NCBI GenBank assembly: GCA_965204525.1
Contig: OZ241994.1
Location: forward strand, 1,736,001 to 1,800,000
Origin: Bin5 sp965204525
GTDB lineage: Bacteria > Chloroflexota > Anaerolineae > Caldilineales > Caldilineaceae
Reading direction: 5' to 3'
Length of the DNA stretch: 64,000 nucleotides
Every line of letters starts with the position of its first letter. Positions within the stretch are counted from its first letter, which is position 1. The notes under the pieces are model-generated. The model saw nothing but the letters and a program-made list of their open reading frames with translations, searched no databases and had not been told where the DNA came from. The position numbers and the translations under genes are program-made. Shown piece after piece: positions 8,882 to 18,137 of this stretch.

Positions 8882-10045
8882 TCAGCCCTCGGCCCGATGC
8901 CCAAGCAGATGACGATAGCAGTGGAGAGTAGCGGCAGCGGTCGCTTGCCAGCTATAGAGGCCGGCCCGCGCCAGTCCCTGCTCGGTTCGTTGGGCGCGCT
9001 GAGGACCGTCTTCAACAAGTTCGGCGATTGCATCCCTGATTTCAGCGACGGAATGGGGGTCGAAAGTGAGGGCGGCTTCACCTGCGACCTCGGTCAGGCT
9101 CGGCGTGTTTGAGCAGGCTACCGGCGTTCCGCAGGCCATCGCCTCAAGAACAGGCAGGCCGAACCCTTCGTAGAGGCTGGGGAAAATGAACAGTGTGGCA
9201 GCGCTGTAGAGCGCGGGCAGATCGCGTTCGTTTACAGGGCCGAGAAAGCGGACGGCGTCGCCGAGACGGCGGCGGGCGGCGCGCTGCTTGGGCTGCGGGT
9301 AGCGATTGTCCCAGGCGCCGGCGATGACGAGAGGGGGCGCGGGCTGCGAGGCGAATTGAGCGAAGGCGTCGATAAGGGCCGGGAGATTCTTATGGGGCTT
9401 GTTGATGCCGAGATAGAGGAGAAAGCGATCGGGCAAACTGTACTTGTCGCGCACGCGGCCGACCTCAGCGGCGGGCTGAGGCTTGTAGCGGGCGCCGGCG
9501 GCAAGAGGTGTGACGGTGATCCTGGAGGCAGGAACGCGAAAGCAGCTACTCAGATCGTTGCGGGCGGCTTCGGAGATGGCGACGACGTGGTCTGAGGCGC
9601 GCAGGGCGAGGGTCGCAGCCAGTCGAAAGAAGAGTCTGGCCCGGGCCGGAACGGTCCGCGGGAACTTGAGCGGAATGACGTCGTAGAAGGTCAGGAGTGT
9701 GGGCATACCGGGGCGGTATGGCATGACGTAGTAGGGGCTGTGGTAGAGGGCCGGGCCTTCTGTTCGGAGTCGTTTGAGGAGGAGCGGGATGCGCCACTGC
9801 TGGCGCATGTCGAAAGGCGTCGCGGGCGCGGTGACGGCTTTGCCTGGCAGTCGAGATGCTCCTTCCATTTCCGAGGCGGGCGCTGAAGTTTTCTCGGGCT
9901 GGGCTGCTGCCGGGCCGTCGAGCAAGGTGAGTTCTTCTCCGGCGGCAAGAAGGGGAATCAGTGCCGATGAGAGATTGGCGACGTAGCGACCGATGCCAGG
10001 GAAGTGGGGCCCTGCGGCGCGGGCATCGAGAATGAAGCGGCTCAT
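8882..10045 (-). CDS. GT4-family glycosyltransferase
   Basis: Retaining GT-B glycosyltransferase of 387 residues, probably transferring a hexose from a nucleotide sugar to a growing surface polysaccharide. The N-terminal half contains the HSPYYVMPY and FYDVIPL motifs common in mannosyltransferase-like GT4 enzymes. The C-terminal domain has LLYLGINKPHKNLPALIDAF and the E-x7-E donor-binding motif (YEGFGLPVLEAMACGTPV). It is the last gene of a same-strand run of glycosyltransferases and lies 62 bp after its upstream neighbour. The acceptor and sugar cannot be told from sequence. Confidence 0.9.
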   Translation of the reverse strand: MSRFILDARAAGPHFPGIGRYVANLSSALIPLLAAGEELTLLDGPAAAQPEKTSAPASEMEGASRLPGKAVTAPATPFDMRQQWRIPLLLKRLRTEGPALYHSPYYVMPYRPGMPTLLTFYDVIPLKFPRTVPARARLFFRLAATLALRASDHVVAISEAARNDLSSCFRVPASRITVTPLAAGARYKPQPAAEVGRVRDKYSLPDRFLLYLGINKPHKNLPALIDAFAQFASQPAPPLVIAGAWDNRYPQPKQRAARRRLGDAVRFLGPVNERDLPALYSAATLFIFPSLYEGFGLPVLEAMACGTPVACSNTPSLTEVAGEAALTFDPHSVAEIRDAIAELVEDGPQRAQRTEQGLARAGLYSWQATAAATLHCYRHLLGHRAEG

Positions 10046-10107
10046 TGGAAGGCGAGGAGAGAGTAGTCAGGCGTGAGGAAAGAGAGAAAGAGATTCACGG
10101 GCGGCCC

Positions 10108-11232
10108 TCATCCCTCGCTCAGGGCTTCATGATAGAAGGAGAGAGTTGAACCTATCATGGATTGGAATGAGAACTCCTCTCGCACTCGTCTGCGGCCTTC
10201 GGCTCCCATTTTTGCGCGCAACGCCGGGCTCACGAGCAGCTTGTTGATTGCAGCGGCCAGCGCCTGCGGGTCGTTGGGAGACACAACCAGGCCCGTCACT
10301 CCGTTGCGGTTGACGTAGGAGGTGCCGGTTCCCAGCTCCGTGCAGACAACGGGCATGCCGCAGGCCATCGCTTCGAGCTGCACAATTCCCAGGGCCTCGG
10401 CTCGGTTTGTAGACGGCAGCACGAAGATATCGGCGACGTAACGCGCGGCCAGGCACTCCCTCTCCGCAGCATCGCCCAGGAAGAAGACCTTGTCGACCAG
10501 GCTTTCCGCCTGTGCCAGATCCTGCCACGCCTCCTGCATCGGACCGGTCCCGACTATCAGGAGCTTGGCCCGGATGCGGCGCATGGCCCGGATGAGCACG
10601 TCGACTCCCTTGTAGTGACGCAGACGGCCAATGAAGAGCAGGAGAGGGAGGTCGCCGTAGTGATTGCGCAGGCGCCGGGCATCTTCGCGAACTTGCTCGG
10701 TCTCCTCGAAGCGTTCAGTTTCGATACCGTAGTGGATCACGCGGCACTTCTCCCGCACGTCCCGCAAAAAGGGAGAAGACTCGATGTAGTTGGGGCTGGA
10801 AGCAGCGACCAGCGCGGCGCGCTGCAGGACCTTTCTCAGGAGAGGCGCGTAGAGCTTTCCCGTCCTTTTCTGACGGACGATGTCGCTGTGATAGCTGATT
10901 ACGGTCGGTTTGGCGCGCCCCAGCAGGAGTTGGGCAAGTTCAGCAGGTGGATAGGGCGCGTGGAGGTGAACGAGGTCGGCCGTCGCCGACTGGCGCCGCA
11001 ACTCGGTGAGGTAGGACAGGCTGATGGGGGTGGACAAGGTGTGGGCTTGCCGTCCCGTCTTGGTTACAGGAACGCCGTCGATGGTTTGGCGCAGGGTGGC
11101 GGTCCCGGTGTTAGTGACAAGCACGCGGGCGTCAACGCCCTCTGCACGCAGACCGCGGGCCAGGAGGCGAATGCAGTTCTCGATCCCACCGATGACCGGA
11201 TAGTAGTCCTTGTACAGCAGCAGTACTTTCAT
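10108..11232 (-). CDS. GT4-family glycosyltransferase
   Basis: GT-B glycosyltransferase of 374 residues from the ATG at 11232; a TTG at 11247 would add five residues. The N-terminus, KVLLLYKDYYPVIGGIE, is the classic GT4 acceptor-domain start with a Gly-rich loop. The donor domain has LLLFIGRLRHYKGVDVLIRA and an E-x7-E motif (EALGIVQLEAMACGMPVV). It probably takes part in capsule or exopolysaccharide assembly with its neighbours. It lies 32 bp downstream of the preceding glycosyltransferase gene. Confidence 0.9.
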   Translation of the reverse strand: MKVLLLYKDYYPVIGGIENCIRLLARGLRAEGVDARVLVTNTGTATLRQTIDGVPVTKTGRQAHTLSTPISLSYLTELRRQSATADLVHLHAPYPPAELAQLLLGRAKPTVISYHSDIVRQKRTGKLYAPLLRKVLQRAALVAASSPNYIESSPFLRDVREKCRVIHYGIETERFEETEQVREDARRLRNHYGDLPLLLFIGRLRHYKGVDVLIRAMRRIRAKLLIVGTGPMQEAWQDLAQAESLVDKVFFLGDAAERECLAARYVADIFVLPSTNRAEALGIVQLEAMACGMPVVCTELGTGTSYVNRNGVTGLVVSPNDPQALAAAINKLLVSPALRAKMGAEGRRRVREEFSFQSMIGSTLSFYHEALSEG

Positions 11233-11264
11233 TGGGAATTGCGCCAACGGTTCCTGATCAAGGT

Positions 11265-12437
11265 TCAGCCCTCGCGCTTAACATCCTCGACCAACGCCTC
11301 ATAGATCTGTTCGAGTTCGTTCACGGTACGCTCGATTCGGAAATGTGCCTCTACGCGAAATCGACCAGCCCGGCCCATGCTCCGGGACAGTTCAGGATCT
11401 CTCAGCAGTCGCGAGACGGATGCGGTCAGAGCAGCCGTGTCGCCGGGAGCGACGAGGAGGCCGGTTTCTTCATTCAATACGATTTCCGGAATGCCTCCGT
11501 GGGCGAAAGCAACGACCGGTTTCCCCATGGCCATGGCTTCGATGTTGACCAGTCCGAAAGGTTCTGGCGCTCCCGGATGCACGAACAGGTCCATCGCGGC
11601 CAGGGCCGGACGCACGTCCGCAAGCTGCCCCGTCCAGTGCACGCGCTCGGCCAGTTCGGGTTGTGATCCCAGCGCCAACAGGCGCGCCTCGTAGTCGTCC
11701 TGTACGCCAAAGGGGTCACCGCCGACGATCAGGAAGCGGCACGCCGGCTCGTGCTCGCATAGTTGGCGCGCCATCTGAAGAAATGTTTCCTGCCCTTTCC
11801 ACGGTCTCGTTCTACCTATCATGCCGACGACGGGAGCATCGGGGGGAAACTCCGCCTCCCTGCAAATGGCGGCTCTGCTGTCTTCAGTGCTGTGCGCCAA
11901 GTCGAAGTGAGAGAGGTCGATGCCGTTGTGGAGAACTGATACCTTGGCGGAACAGGGCAGGTGCTGGGCGACGGCGCACGAATTGGTTATGACGCGGCTG
12001 GCCGCGCTGCTGAAGATGTATTTTCCCATCCGGTCGGCCCATTTGGCGGAAGGCTCGTCCTCCGAGAGCCAAAAGTCGTGCATGTGCCAGACCAGGGGGA
12101 CTGGTGCAAGCCGGGCGGCGAGGGAGGCGTAAGCGGTGGCGCGAACCGTATTGCTGTGGATCATTGCGGCACCGATTTCGCGGGCCGTACTTGAAATGCA
12201 GGCAGCTCGCTGCCACAGATCGAGCAGGCTGCGAGAGGAGCCGCGCAGCCGCGGCAACTCTTGGACATGAACGGGAATCCCTGCTCCTTTCGCTTCTTCG
12301 GTTAGTGGCCCGGAAGGCGCTATCAAGTGGGGCTGCCATCGATTGGTGTCCAGGAAGGTCATGAGCAGAAGCAGGCTTCGTTCGGCGCCGCCAAGGGCAT
12401 CTGCGTGGTCAACGAAGAGTACGGGACGCGGTGTCAC
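11265..12437 (-). CDS. GT4-family glycosyltransferase
   Basis: GT-B enzyme of 390 residues. The N-terminal domain carries LFVDHADALGGAERSLL, typical of GT4 enzymes, and PLVWHMHDFW. The donor domain has VVGMIGRTRPWKGQETFLQMA and EPFGLVNIEAMAMGKPVVAF with the E-x7-E pair. It starts at GTG 12437, which overlaps the stop of the upstream (frameshifted) glycosyltransferase by four bases (GTGA), suggesting translational coupling. It is part of the five-gene minus-strand polysaccharide cluster. Confidence 0.9.
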   Translation of the reverse strand: MTPRPVLFVDHADALGGAERSLLLLMTFLDTNRWQPHLIAPSGPLTEEAKGAGIPVHVQELPRLRGSSRSLLDLWQRAACISSTAREIGAAMIHSNTVRATAYASLAARLAPVPLVWHMHDFWLSEDEPSAKWADRMGKYIFSSAASRVITNSCAVAQHLPCSAKVSVLHNGIDLSHFDLAHSTEDSRAAICREAEFPPDAPVVGMIGRTRPWKGQETFLQMARQLCEHEPACRFLIVGGDPFGVQDDYEARLLALGSQPELAERVHWTGQLADVRPALAAMDLFVHPGAPEPFGLVNIEAMAMGKPVVAFAHGGIPEIVLNEETGLLVAPGDTAALTASVSRLLRDPELSRSMGRAGRFRVEAHFRIERTVNELEQIYEALVEDVKREG

Positions 12438-13586
12438 AGCGCCCGTTCCATTATGGATAGGAATTGGCGGCCGGCACGGTCCCAGTTCATTTCGCGTTCT
12501 ACCCAGAGGCGGCCGGCGCGACCCATTCTTTGCCTCAACGCCGGATCATCAAGTAGGTAGGTAAGTGCCTTCGTCAGCGCCGGAGGGTCATCGGGGGGAA
12601 CGAGGAGGCCCGTCTCGTTTTCGAGCACTGCCTCGGCGGCACCGCCGCTGCGTGCAGCGACCACGGGCAGGCCGCTGGCGCTGGCTTCGAGGTAGACGAT
12701 GCCGAAGCCTTCAACGCTGCCGTCATGATAGTCTTGCCGCGTCGGCATTACGAAAACTGCAGCCCGCCGATAAGTCTCCGGGAGATCGGAGTCGGATACT
12801 TCATCCATAAATCGGACCGCGTGCATGACTCCCAGTTCCTGAGCCTGCTGTGCAAGCGATGGACCTGAGGGACCCTTACCCACGATCCAATATTGAAGGT
12901 CGGGAAACCGGGCCAGCAGTGAAGGCAGAGACCGTAAAACAGTGTCGATACCTTTTATGGGCACGAGCCTGGCCACGGTCAAGAGAACGGGAGGCCCCGA
13001 GGGGGGGGTCAGAAGGGGCAAAAGAATTCGGATCTACGCCAGGGAAGACAATTTCCGGGGCGGACAGACCTAAACTCTTCAGACGCCGAGCACTGTTCTG
13101 CGAGATTGTCACCAAGGGCCGAGCACATGCCAAAAGGTAGTTGAAGAACGGAGCATGCCAGCGCAACTGGGCCGCTTCAAAGTCGCTGTAATATGCCAGT
13201 ACAACATATCGTCCCCTCGAAAAAATAGCCGCCGGCAGAAGCATTCTGGGATGCGCATGGCCTATAACGGTGATATGTGGGCGCAACGTTGCCAGTACCC
13301 TGGCAAAATGCCACGGCATCGATGAAGGCAAGGAGACCAGGGAGAAAGGCTCATCCTGGAAAAGAGAGGCGTCACCCTGTGGAACCGCCACTGTTAAGCG
13401 GTAGTGGCGACCGACGCGCCGGCTCAGTTCAAGTAGATAATTTTGCACGCCACCTGTACTCGGTGGAAAGTCCATGGTGAGCAGGGCGACTCTAACACGT
13501 CGTCCCTGACGTGCTCGGGATTTGTCGAACGTGCCGACGGGGTCAACCCGAGGCGTACCGGACTGTCTCTTCGAAAAACGATTCAT
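12434..13586 (-). pseudogene. GT4-family glycosyltransferase, frameshifted
   Basis: A GT4 gene split over two frames. The N-terminal half (13586 to about 13001) contains LTMDFPPSTGGVQNYLLEL and runs to VFPGVDPNSFAPSDPP. The C-terminal half (about 13008 to 12434) begins VLLTVARLVPIKGIDTVL and has SVEGFGIVYLEASASGLPVV with the E-x7-E motif. The switch falls in a run of eight C on the coding strand (13001-13008). Removing one C would join the halves into a normal protein of about 383 residues. Both halves are otherwise well conserved, so this may be a base-calling error, a very recent mutation or slippage-based on/off switching. The start overlaps the upstream gene by 44 bp. Confidence 0.85.
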
Positions 13587-14616
13587 AAGAATCTACAACC
13601 CTTGTTTGTTGAAAAACGGCGACGCGCTCCAGTCCTTGCTGCGCCAACCGTTGCCGTAGGGGGATGTCCTGCAAGAGAGACAACAGAGCCGCTCCCAGCT
13701 CGGTTGGAGAGGCGAGAATCCCCCATCTACCTTCCTCTAGCACCTCGCGTGCGCCGGCGTTCGGTGTTGCTACAACGGGCGTGCCACACGCCAGCGCTTC
13801 AATGTAAGGGATGCCAAAACCTTCGTATGTACTGGGGAGGCAGAAAACCCAGGCGCGACGGTATAGATCAGCCAAGGCCTGCTCATCGGGGGTCGGAAAA
13901 CAGACAACGCCCGGAGCTTGGACGCTCTGCTCTGCCACCATCCAAAGTTCGGCGTCGGGCAGGGCCGGTCGTATCTGCGACTGAAAGAGTTCCAATAGCA
14001 TCCGGCCCCGCTTGCGTCCGGCTAAAGTGCCAACGAAAAGGATTGAAGGGTGGCAATGGCGAAGATGCTCGTTCAGACCAGGTCCGGGGTAGAAGACCTG
14101 ACCATCTACAGAATTGGGAATGACAAGGTCGATGCCCGGTGCATATTGCCGTGTGCCGGCGCTCACAGCCACGACCCGGGTGGCCTTTGCCGCTTCCCAG
14201 AGCTCCGCGGGCGTGAGGGACAGGTACCACAACCGTCTTTTCCAACTGGTCGCATGAATTGCTTCGGCCCAGGACGCTCCGTGCAGCGTCCTCACAAGCG
14301 GGGGGCCAGGCCTCCAGATCAATGCGTTGTCGCCGTGGGCATGGATAATATCGAAATCGCTAAAGTCCTGGCCGCCGTAGCGCCAAGCAAGCTTCCAGAG
14401 CCAGAGCCAGGCGCGCAGCGGGTTTGGAGGGGGCGGGGATAGTACTGGACGAACATGATAACAGGCATCCGGCGGGCGTTCGTCGGTTGTGAAGACGGTC
14501 ACACTGTGGCCGCGTTTTGTCAGAGCATTGGCCAGCCTGTGCGCAGCGTAGGCCACACCGCCGGTTTTTACTCGGTCAGGCGAGGGCAGATGGGAGGAGA
14601 GTACGGCGATCTTCAT
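13543..14616 (-). CDS. GT4-family glycosyltransferase
   Basis: GT-B glycosyltransferase of 357 residues. The N-terminus has KIAVLSSHLPSPDRVKTGGV and a DIIHAHGDNAL loop. The donor domain shows ILFVGTLAGRKRGRMLLEL and YEGFGIPYIEALACGTPVVA with the E-x7-E motif. It is the first gene of the minus-strand glycosyltransferase run. Upstream lies the 1 kb gene-poor stretch before the methylase module, so the cluster's promoter should lie just above 14616, but I cannot point to a convincing one. Confidence 0.9.
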   Translation of the reverse strand: MKIAVLSSHLPSPDRVKTGGVAYAAHRLANALTKRGHSVTVFTTDERPPDACYHVRPVLSPPPPNPLRAWLWLWKLAWRYGGQDFSDFDIIHAHGDNALIWRPGPPLVRTLHGASWAEAIHATSWKRRLWYLSLTPAELWEAAKATRVVAVSAGTRQYAPGIDLVIPNSVDGQVFYPGPGLNEHLRHCHPSILFVGTLAGRKRGRMLLELFQSQIRPALPDAELWMVAEQSVQAPGVVCFPTPDEQALADLYRRAWVFCLPSTYEGFGIPYIEALACGTPVVATPNAGAREVLEEGRWGILASPTELGAALLSLLQDIPLRQRLAQQGLERVAVFQQTRVVDSYESFFEETVRYASG

Positions 14617-15681
14617 GGCGGGTCAGCTACTTCCGTTTGCGCAGGCCGGGCCAGTATCCTTGCACCAGGTCTCTAAGCACAGTGATGCTGTTGATATTCA
14701 TCGTTCTCTTTCGGGATGGACAGTTTCTCAGTTTTCCATTCGATCGGGCTGGGGAGGTACCGCCAGTCTCCCTTGAAGGCGCAAGGAAATCAGACAGGGT
14801 CCAGAATTGCTTCCAACGAAATCCGGGGGGCATTCAAGCTGTGGCAGAGGTCGTCTTTGTCTGCAGCGTTCGCTTGCCAACTGAGCGAAAGCTGAAGCCT
14901 GGTCAACAGGTTTCGTTCTTTCCCGCTCGGCCGGAGCTGCTGGAACTGATCAGAGGATCTCCTGCCTACTCTACATCGACAGACCGTCCGGCAGATAGTT
15001 AATTCTATCGTAAGAGTTCCCAATCGCTATTTCCGTCCGGCGATCAAGAAGAGAGACTGACCTGGGCCCATCCTTTGGCTTCACGAAGTATTTGTCGCAT
15101 TTGATGGGATTCTCCTAGACCTGGATGACGGCGACTCGTGAATTACACCTGGATGGCGGGTGGCAGGTATTCGGCAGGATGGGGATGGCGGTCCATTCGT
15201 GAAGGGGAAACAGACGAAAAAACGGGGGAATTTTTATGAATTTTTTCATAAATATGTCCGCTTTGTCCGCTCGAAGGCGTTTTTTTGGGGGAATTGGCGC
15301 TGGATCGAATTAATAAGAAATTGTTGTTGACGCTATTGAGCAGGGGCGTAAAGCCGCGCAGTTCTGTCCAGTTTACCCCCCGGTCGCTGAATTGCGTTGG
15401 CAGATTCTTGCGTTTGCCGCGGCAGCCAGCTGAAGCAGCAGTGAAGATTGCGGCGCGCTCGCCTGGGATAGTGGATGAAGGAAAGGGGCAAGAAGATTGC
15501 GGTTGGCTGCCATTTGGAGCCGAGTTTGAATAGGCAAGGTGTCGGGATAATCTCACGAAAAATTGGGGAACGCTTCCTTACGCACGTCAAACTCTCGTAC
15601 GAGAGTTCCACGAGAGATTACGTGAGTTTACGTGAAAAAAAGCCGACCTGCTATATAATTATATTTATTTGATAATACTGA
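14617..15681. other. Gene-poor intergenic stretch next to the methylase module
   Basis: No convincing gene is seen in about 1.07 kb. Open frames here are short and low in homology signal. A minus-strand one at 14627-14833 ends with a basic tail and could be a degraded gene end, but I cannot name it. Base composition becomes clearly AT-richer from about 15200. The stretch holds an 8-bp stem-loop (TTTATGAA / TTCATAAA, 15233-15252) and an 18-bp perfect palindrome at 15590-15607. The AT-rich segment 15651-15680 leads into flanking repeat A. Confidence 0.5.
15590..15607. repeat. 18-bp perfect palindrome
   Basis: AACTCTCGTACGAGAGTT is a perfect inverted repeat. It sits among near-repeats of ACGTGA and CGAGAG (15608-15636). 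It looks operator-like, but no gene start is adjacent; the nearest feature is repeat A, 75 bp to the right. Confidence 0.5.
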
Positions 15682-15798
15682 TGTTGTCGCCGTTTCTTGA
15701 CCGTCGTTCTGCCCCTCCACAGGCTCCGTGACTAACTCCATTATACAACCTAGCTTGCAGTACAGCTCTTTGAGCCAAGCTCACAAGGCAGGAGGGGC
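15682..15798 (+). repeat. Flanking structured direct repeat, copy A
   Basis: Left copy of an element that recurs at 19086-19207 in the same orientation. The first 38 bp (starting GTTGTCGCCGTTTC) differ at one position, and a second block (CTCCAT-ATACA-TAGCTTG) is also shared. Within the copy, AGCTTG pairs with CAAGCT and an outer GCCCCTCC (15711-15718) pairs with GGAGGGGC (15791-15798), so the element can fold as a nested hairpin. It ends 17 bp from the methylase stop codon. Overall identity to copy B is roughly 75-80% by eye. Confidence 0.7.
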
Positions 15799-15814
15799 TC
15801 TCTGTGCTATTATT

Positions 15815-16696
15815 TCAAGCAAACAGCTTTTCCCGTGTGATAACTAACTCACATAGCCGACTATAATGTGCGTTGTTCATCTCAACACGGACTGCATGAA
15901 AGCGGTGCTGATTGACAAGGCTTACGATCTCTTCTGCCCCGTCGTACGTCATCAGGAAATTGGAATTGGTTTGGCCCAGAATCTCGAACAAGCGAGCGTG
16001 GTCGACTGCGAAGTGAGAATAGAGGCGGGAACCAGCCTTTTTCCCACCCTCTCCAGTATAAGGAGGATCTACAAAAACCGCCGCTTTCTGTCCCCAGCCG
16101 CGTAACAAGGGTTCCAGAATACGCATAGAGTCGCCTTCATAGAAAGCTATTCTTTTTGCGTACTTCTTAATCTCTTGCAAACGCTTAACTAGCGTATCAG
16201 GATACCACCTTGATCCGATTCCTTTTGCGTCTTCTCCCGAGTCCAAGAACGATGCTCCTGGCGCCAGGATCCCTGCCCGTTTTGTCCGGTTAAGTACCAG
16301 TGTTCGGAAGGCACGTTCGGCATCATTCCGCCAGCCAGCCTCCTCAAGTTCTTCGACAACTTTCCTGGAGGGAGTGAACTGGCGAATCCTTTCGATGAGG
16401 TCATCTGTGTCTTGCAGTACCGCTTTCCAGAATGCCGCAACATCGTGATCTATCTCGATCATAACCGCTTTGTCGACCAGATCTTCCATCACAGCGGTGA
16501 GCGACACAATACCGCCTCCGGCAAATGGTTCCATAAGAACGTGGGTCTTTGAGCGCGACAGCCAATTGCGTATATGCGGTATCAACCAGGTCTTCCCCCC
16601 AGGATATCTGAGAGGACTCCTCTGAGGCACAGTTGAAACATTGGCGCCTGGGATGTTCGAAATTGGGAACTGCTCAAAGGACGAAGAATTGAACAT
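15815..16696 (-). CDS. D12-class N6-adenine DNA methyltransferase (Dam family)
   Basis: Transfers a methyl group from S-adenosylmethionine to the N6 of adenine in a specific DNA site. The alpha-class motif order is present: motif X RYPGGKTWL at about 30-38, motif I PFAGGG at about 57-62, and catalytic motif IV VDPPYTGEGGKKAG at about 209-222. At 293 residues it is normal for D12 methylases. Recognition specificity is not predictable here. The neighbouring ParB-like and predicted nuclease genes are divergently transcribed, so the enzyme is probably the protective half of a restriction-type locus. Base composition is AT-richer than the flanking polysaccharide genes, which suggests horizontal acquisition. 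Confidence 0.92.
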   Translation of the reverse strand: MFNSSSFEQFPISNIPGANVSTVPQRSPLRYPGGKTWLIPHIRNWLSRSKTHVLMEPFAGGGIVSLTAVMEDLVDKAVMIEIDHDVAAFWKAVLQDTDDLIERIRQFTPSRKVVEELEEAGWRNDAERAFRTLVLNRTKRAGILAPGASFLDSGEDAKGIGSRWYPDTLVKRLQEIKKYAKRIAFYEGDSMRILEPLLRGWGQKAAVFVDPPYTGEGGKKAGSRLYSHFAVDHARLFEILGQTNSNFLMTYDGAEEIVSLVNQHRFHAVRVEMNNAHYSRLCELVITREKLFA

Positions 16697-17033
16697 GCTC
16701 GGAGAAACTCACCGCTGGAAAGTCCTTGGGTCGAAAGCTCCGACACTTAGAAGCAGCTATTCTCTCTTTGAGGATTTCGATCATAGGAGAGTGCAGTTGC
16801 AAGTGTACCATCCGGTCAATGCACTGTACAATTCTAACTCGACCGCCTACTACGGCATTTGCAGAATTTCCTGATTCATTGGGCGGCATACAATTAAGCA
16901 ATTGAAACCGGCTTTTGAATGCCTACCAGGCAAATGCGGTGCAAGGCTTGTCGACGCACACAGTGAGACGAAAACCAGAGCTCTTTGAACACATAAGAAG
17001 GGCTTGGTGATGGAGGCTTTAGCAGGGGGATTT
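16697..17033. other. Divergent promoter region of the methylase/ParB module
   Basis: A 337-bp non-coding stretch separates the minus-strand methylase from the plus-strand ParB-like gene and must carry both promoters. One weak minus-strand candidate is TTGTAC (complement of 16826-16831), an 18-nt spacer, then TACACT (complement of 16802-16807). I found no good plus-strand promoter by eye. Shared control of methylase and nuclease genes would be expected here. Confidence 0.4.
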
Positions 17034-18137
17034 ATGAATACCGAAGAGATCAAGCTTGTGAATGTCTCTGAACTGGCATTCGATCTCAAAAACCCTCGGC
17101 TCGTTGAGTTTGAAGAGGTCGAAAGCGCAACGGACGAAGAGGTTATACAAATACTGTGGGAATTGATGGATGTACGGGAAGTGATGATGTCCATCGCGGC
17201 CAGCGGATTCTTTCCCCACGAGCCCTTAATCGTCGCCGAGGAAGACGGAAAAAAAGTTGTAATAGAAGGAAACCGCCGTCTCGCGGCGGTAAACATTCTA
17301 TTGAACAGGGCAATTGCTGAATCATACGCAACGAGAATTCCCGACATTGCGGATGAGGAGAAGAGGGCGCTCGCTCAGCTTCCTATCGTAATCGGTTCTC
17401 GTGAAGGAAACTGGCGCTATCTCGGTTTCAAACACGTAAATGGTCCTGCCAAATGGAGCAGTTACGCCAAAGCTCAGTACATCGCCGATGTACATCGGAA
17501 ATTCAAAATTGAACTTGAGGAAATTGCGAATCAAATTGGCGATACACACAAGACCGTTCAGAGGCTGTTTCGCGGGCTGATGGTCATAGAGCAGGCCGAG
17601 CGAATGGGTGTTTTCAGCCGTGACGACCGTTGGCGCAGACATTTCTCTTTCTCCCATATCTATACTGGTCTCGATTATCAGGGAATCAGTGATTTCATCG
17701 GGTTGCGACCGGAGACGGAAGAGCAGCAGAATCCTGTACCCGACGACAAGAAGAAGGAACTAGGAGAACTCTGCCTCTGGTTGTACGGAAGCAAGAGAGA
17801 GCAGGAACTCCCAGTCGTTCAGACACAAAACCCCCACCTTCGGCAACTGAATGAGGTCGTAGCCAATCGGGAGGCACTAGCCGCTCTCCGAGAAGGTTTC
17901 AGCCTCGATTTCGCCTTCGAGGCCGCCCAACCGTCATCTGAAGTCTTCGAGAAATCTTTGCTCGCTGCAAGGAGACACCTTGAAAAGGCACGGGGCCTGC
18001 TGTCAACTGGCGACGACGGGTCCGAGGAGTTGCTCAGAACGGCCGGTACGGTCGCAAATCTCGCGGATGACCTCTACGAAGAGATGGAACGAAAACGCAG
18101 GCCTGCTGGGAAGAATCGGATCGCGGAGGGCGGCTGA
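17034..18137 (+). CDS. ParB-like (ParB/Srx fold) protein with helix-turn-helix
   Basis: A 367-residue protein with an N-terminal ParB/sulfiredoxin-like domain: VSELAFDLKNPRL, a PLIVAEEDGKKVVIEGNRRLAA segment split by a turn, and the GNRRLAAV motif, equivalent to the GERR nucleotide-binding motif of ParB. A predicted HTH follows (LEEIANQIGDTHKTVQRLF). The C-terminal 150 residues are charged and unassigned. I chose ATG 17034, preceded by AGGGGGA; ATG 17010 with AAGAAGG upstream is an alternative. The stop overlaps the next start (TGATG), so the two proteins are probably made together. It is not next to a parA gene, so chromosome segregation is unlikely. A DNA-binding role in a restriction or defence locus is inferred. 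Confidence 0.7.
   Translation: MNTEEIKLVNVSELAFDLKNPRLVEFEEVESATDEEVIQILWELMDVREVMMSIAASGFFPHEPLIVAEEDGKKVVIEGNRRLAAVNILLNRAIAESYATRIPDIADEEKRALAQLPIVIGSREGNWRYLGFKHVNGPAKWSSYAKAQYIADVHRKFKIELEEIANQIGDTHKTVQRLFRGLMVIEQAERMGVFSRDDRWRRHFSFSHIYTGLDYQGISDFIGLRPETEEQQNPVPDDKKKELGELCLWLYGSKREQELPVVQTQNPHLRQLNEVVANREALAALREGFSLDFAFEAAQPSSEVFEKSLLAARRHLEKARGLLSTGDDGSEELLRTAGTVANLADDLYEEMERKRRPAGKNRIAEGG

Noticed and set aside
14627..14833. Short minus-strand frame in the gene-poor stretch, possibly a degraded gene end
   Set aside because: No motif supports a function, and neighbouring frames do not extend it; kept only as a note in the intergenic entry.
15233..15252. AT-rich stem-loop as a terminator for the glycosyltransferase cluster
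   Set aside because: It lies upstream of the cluster's first gene and not after its last, so it cannot end that transcript.
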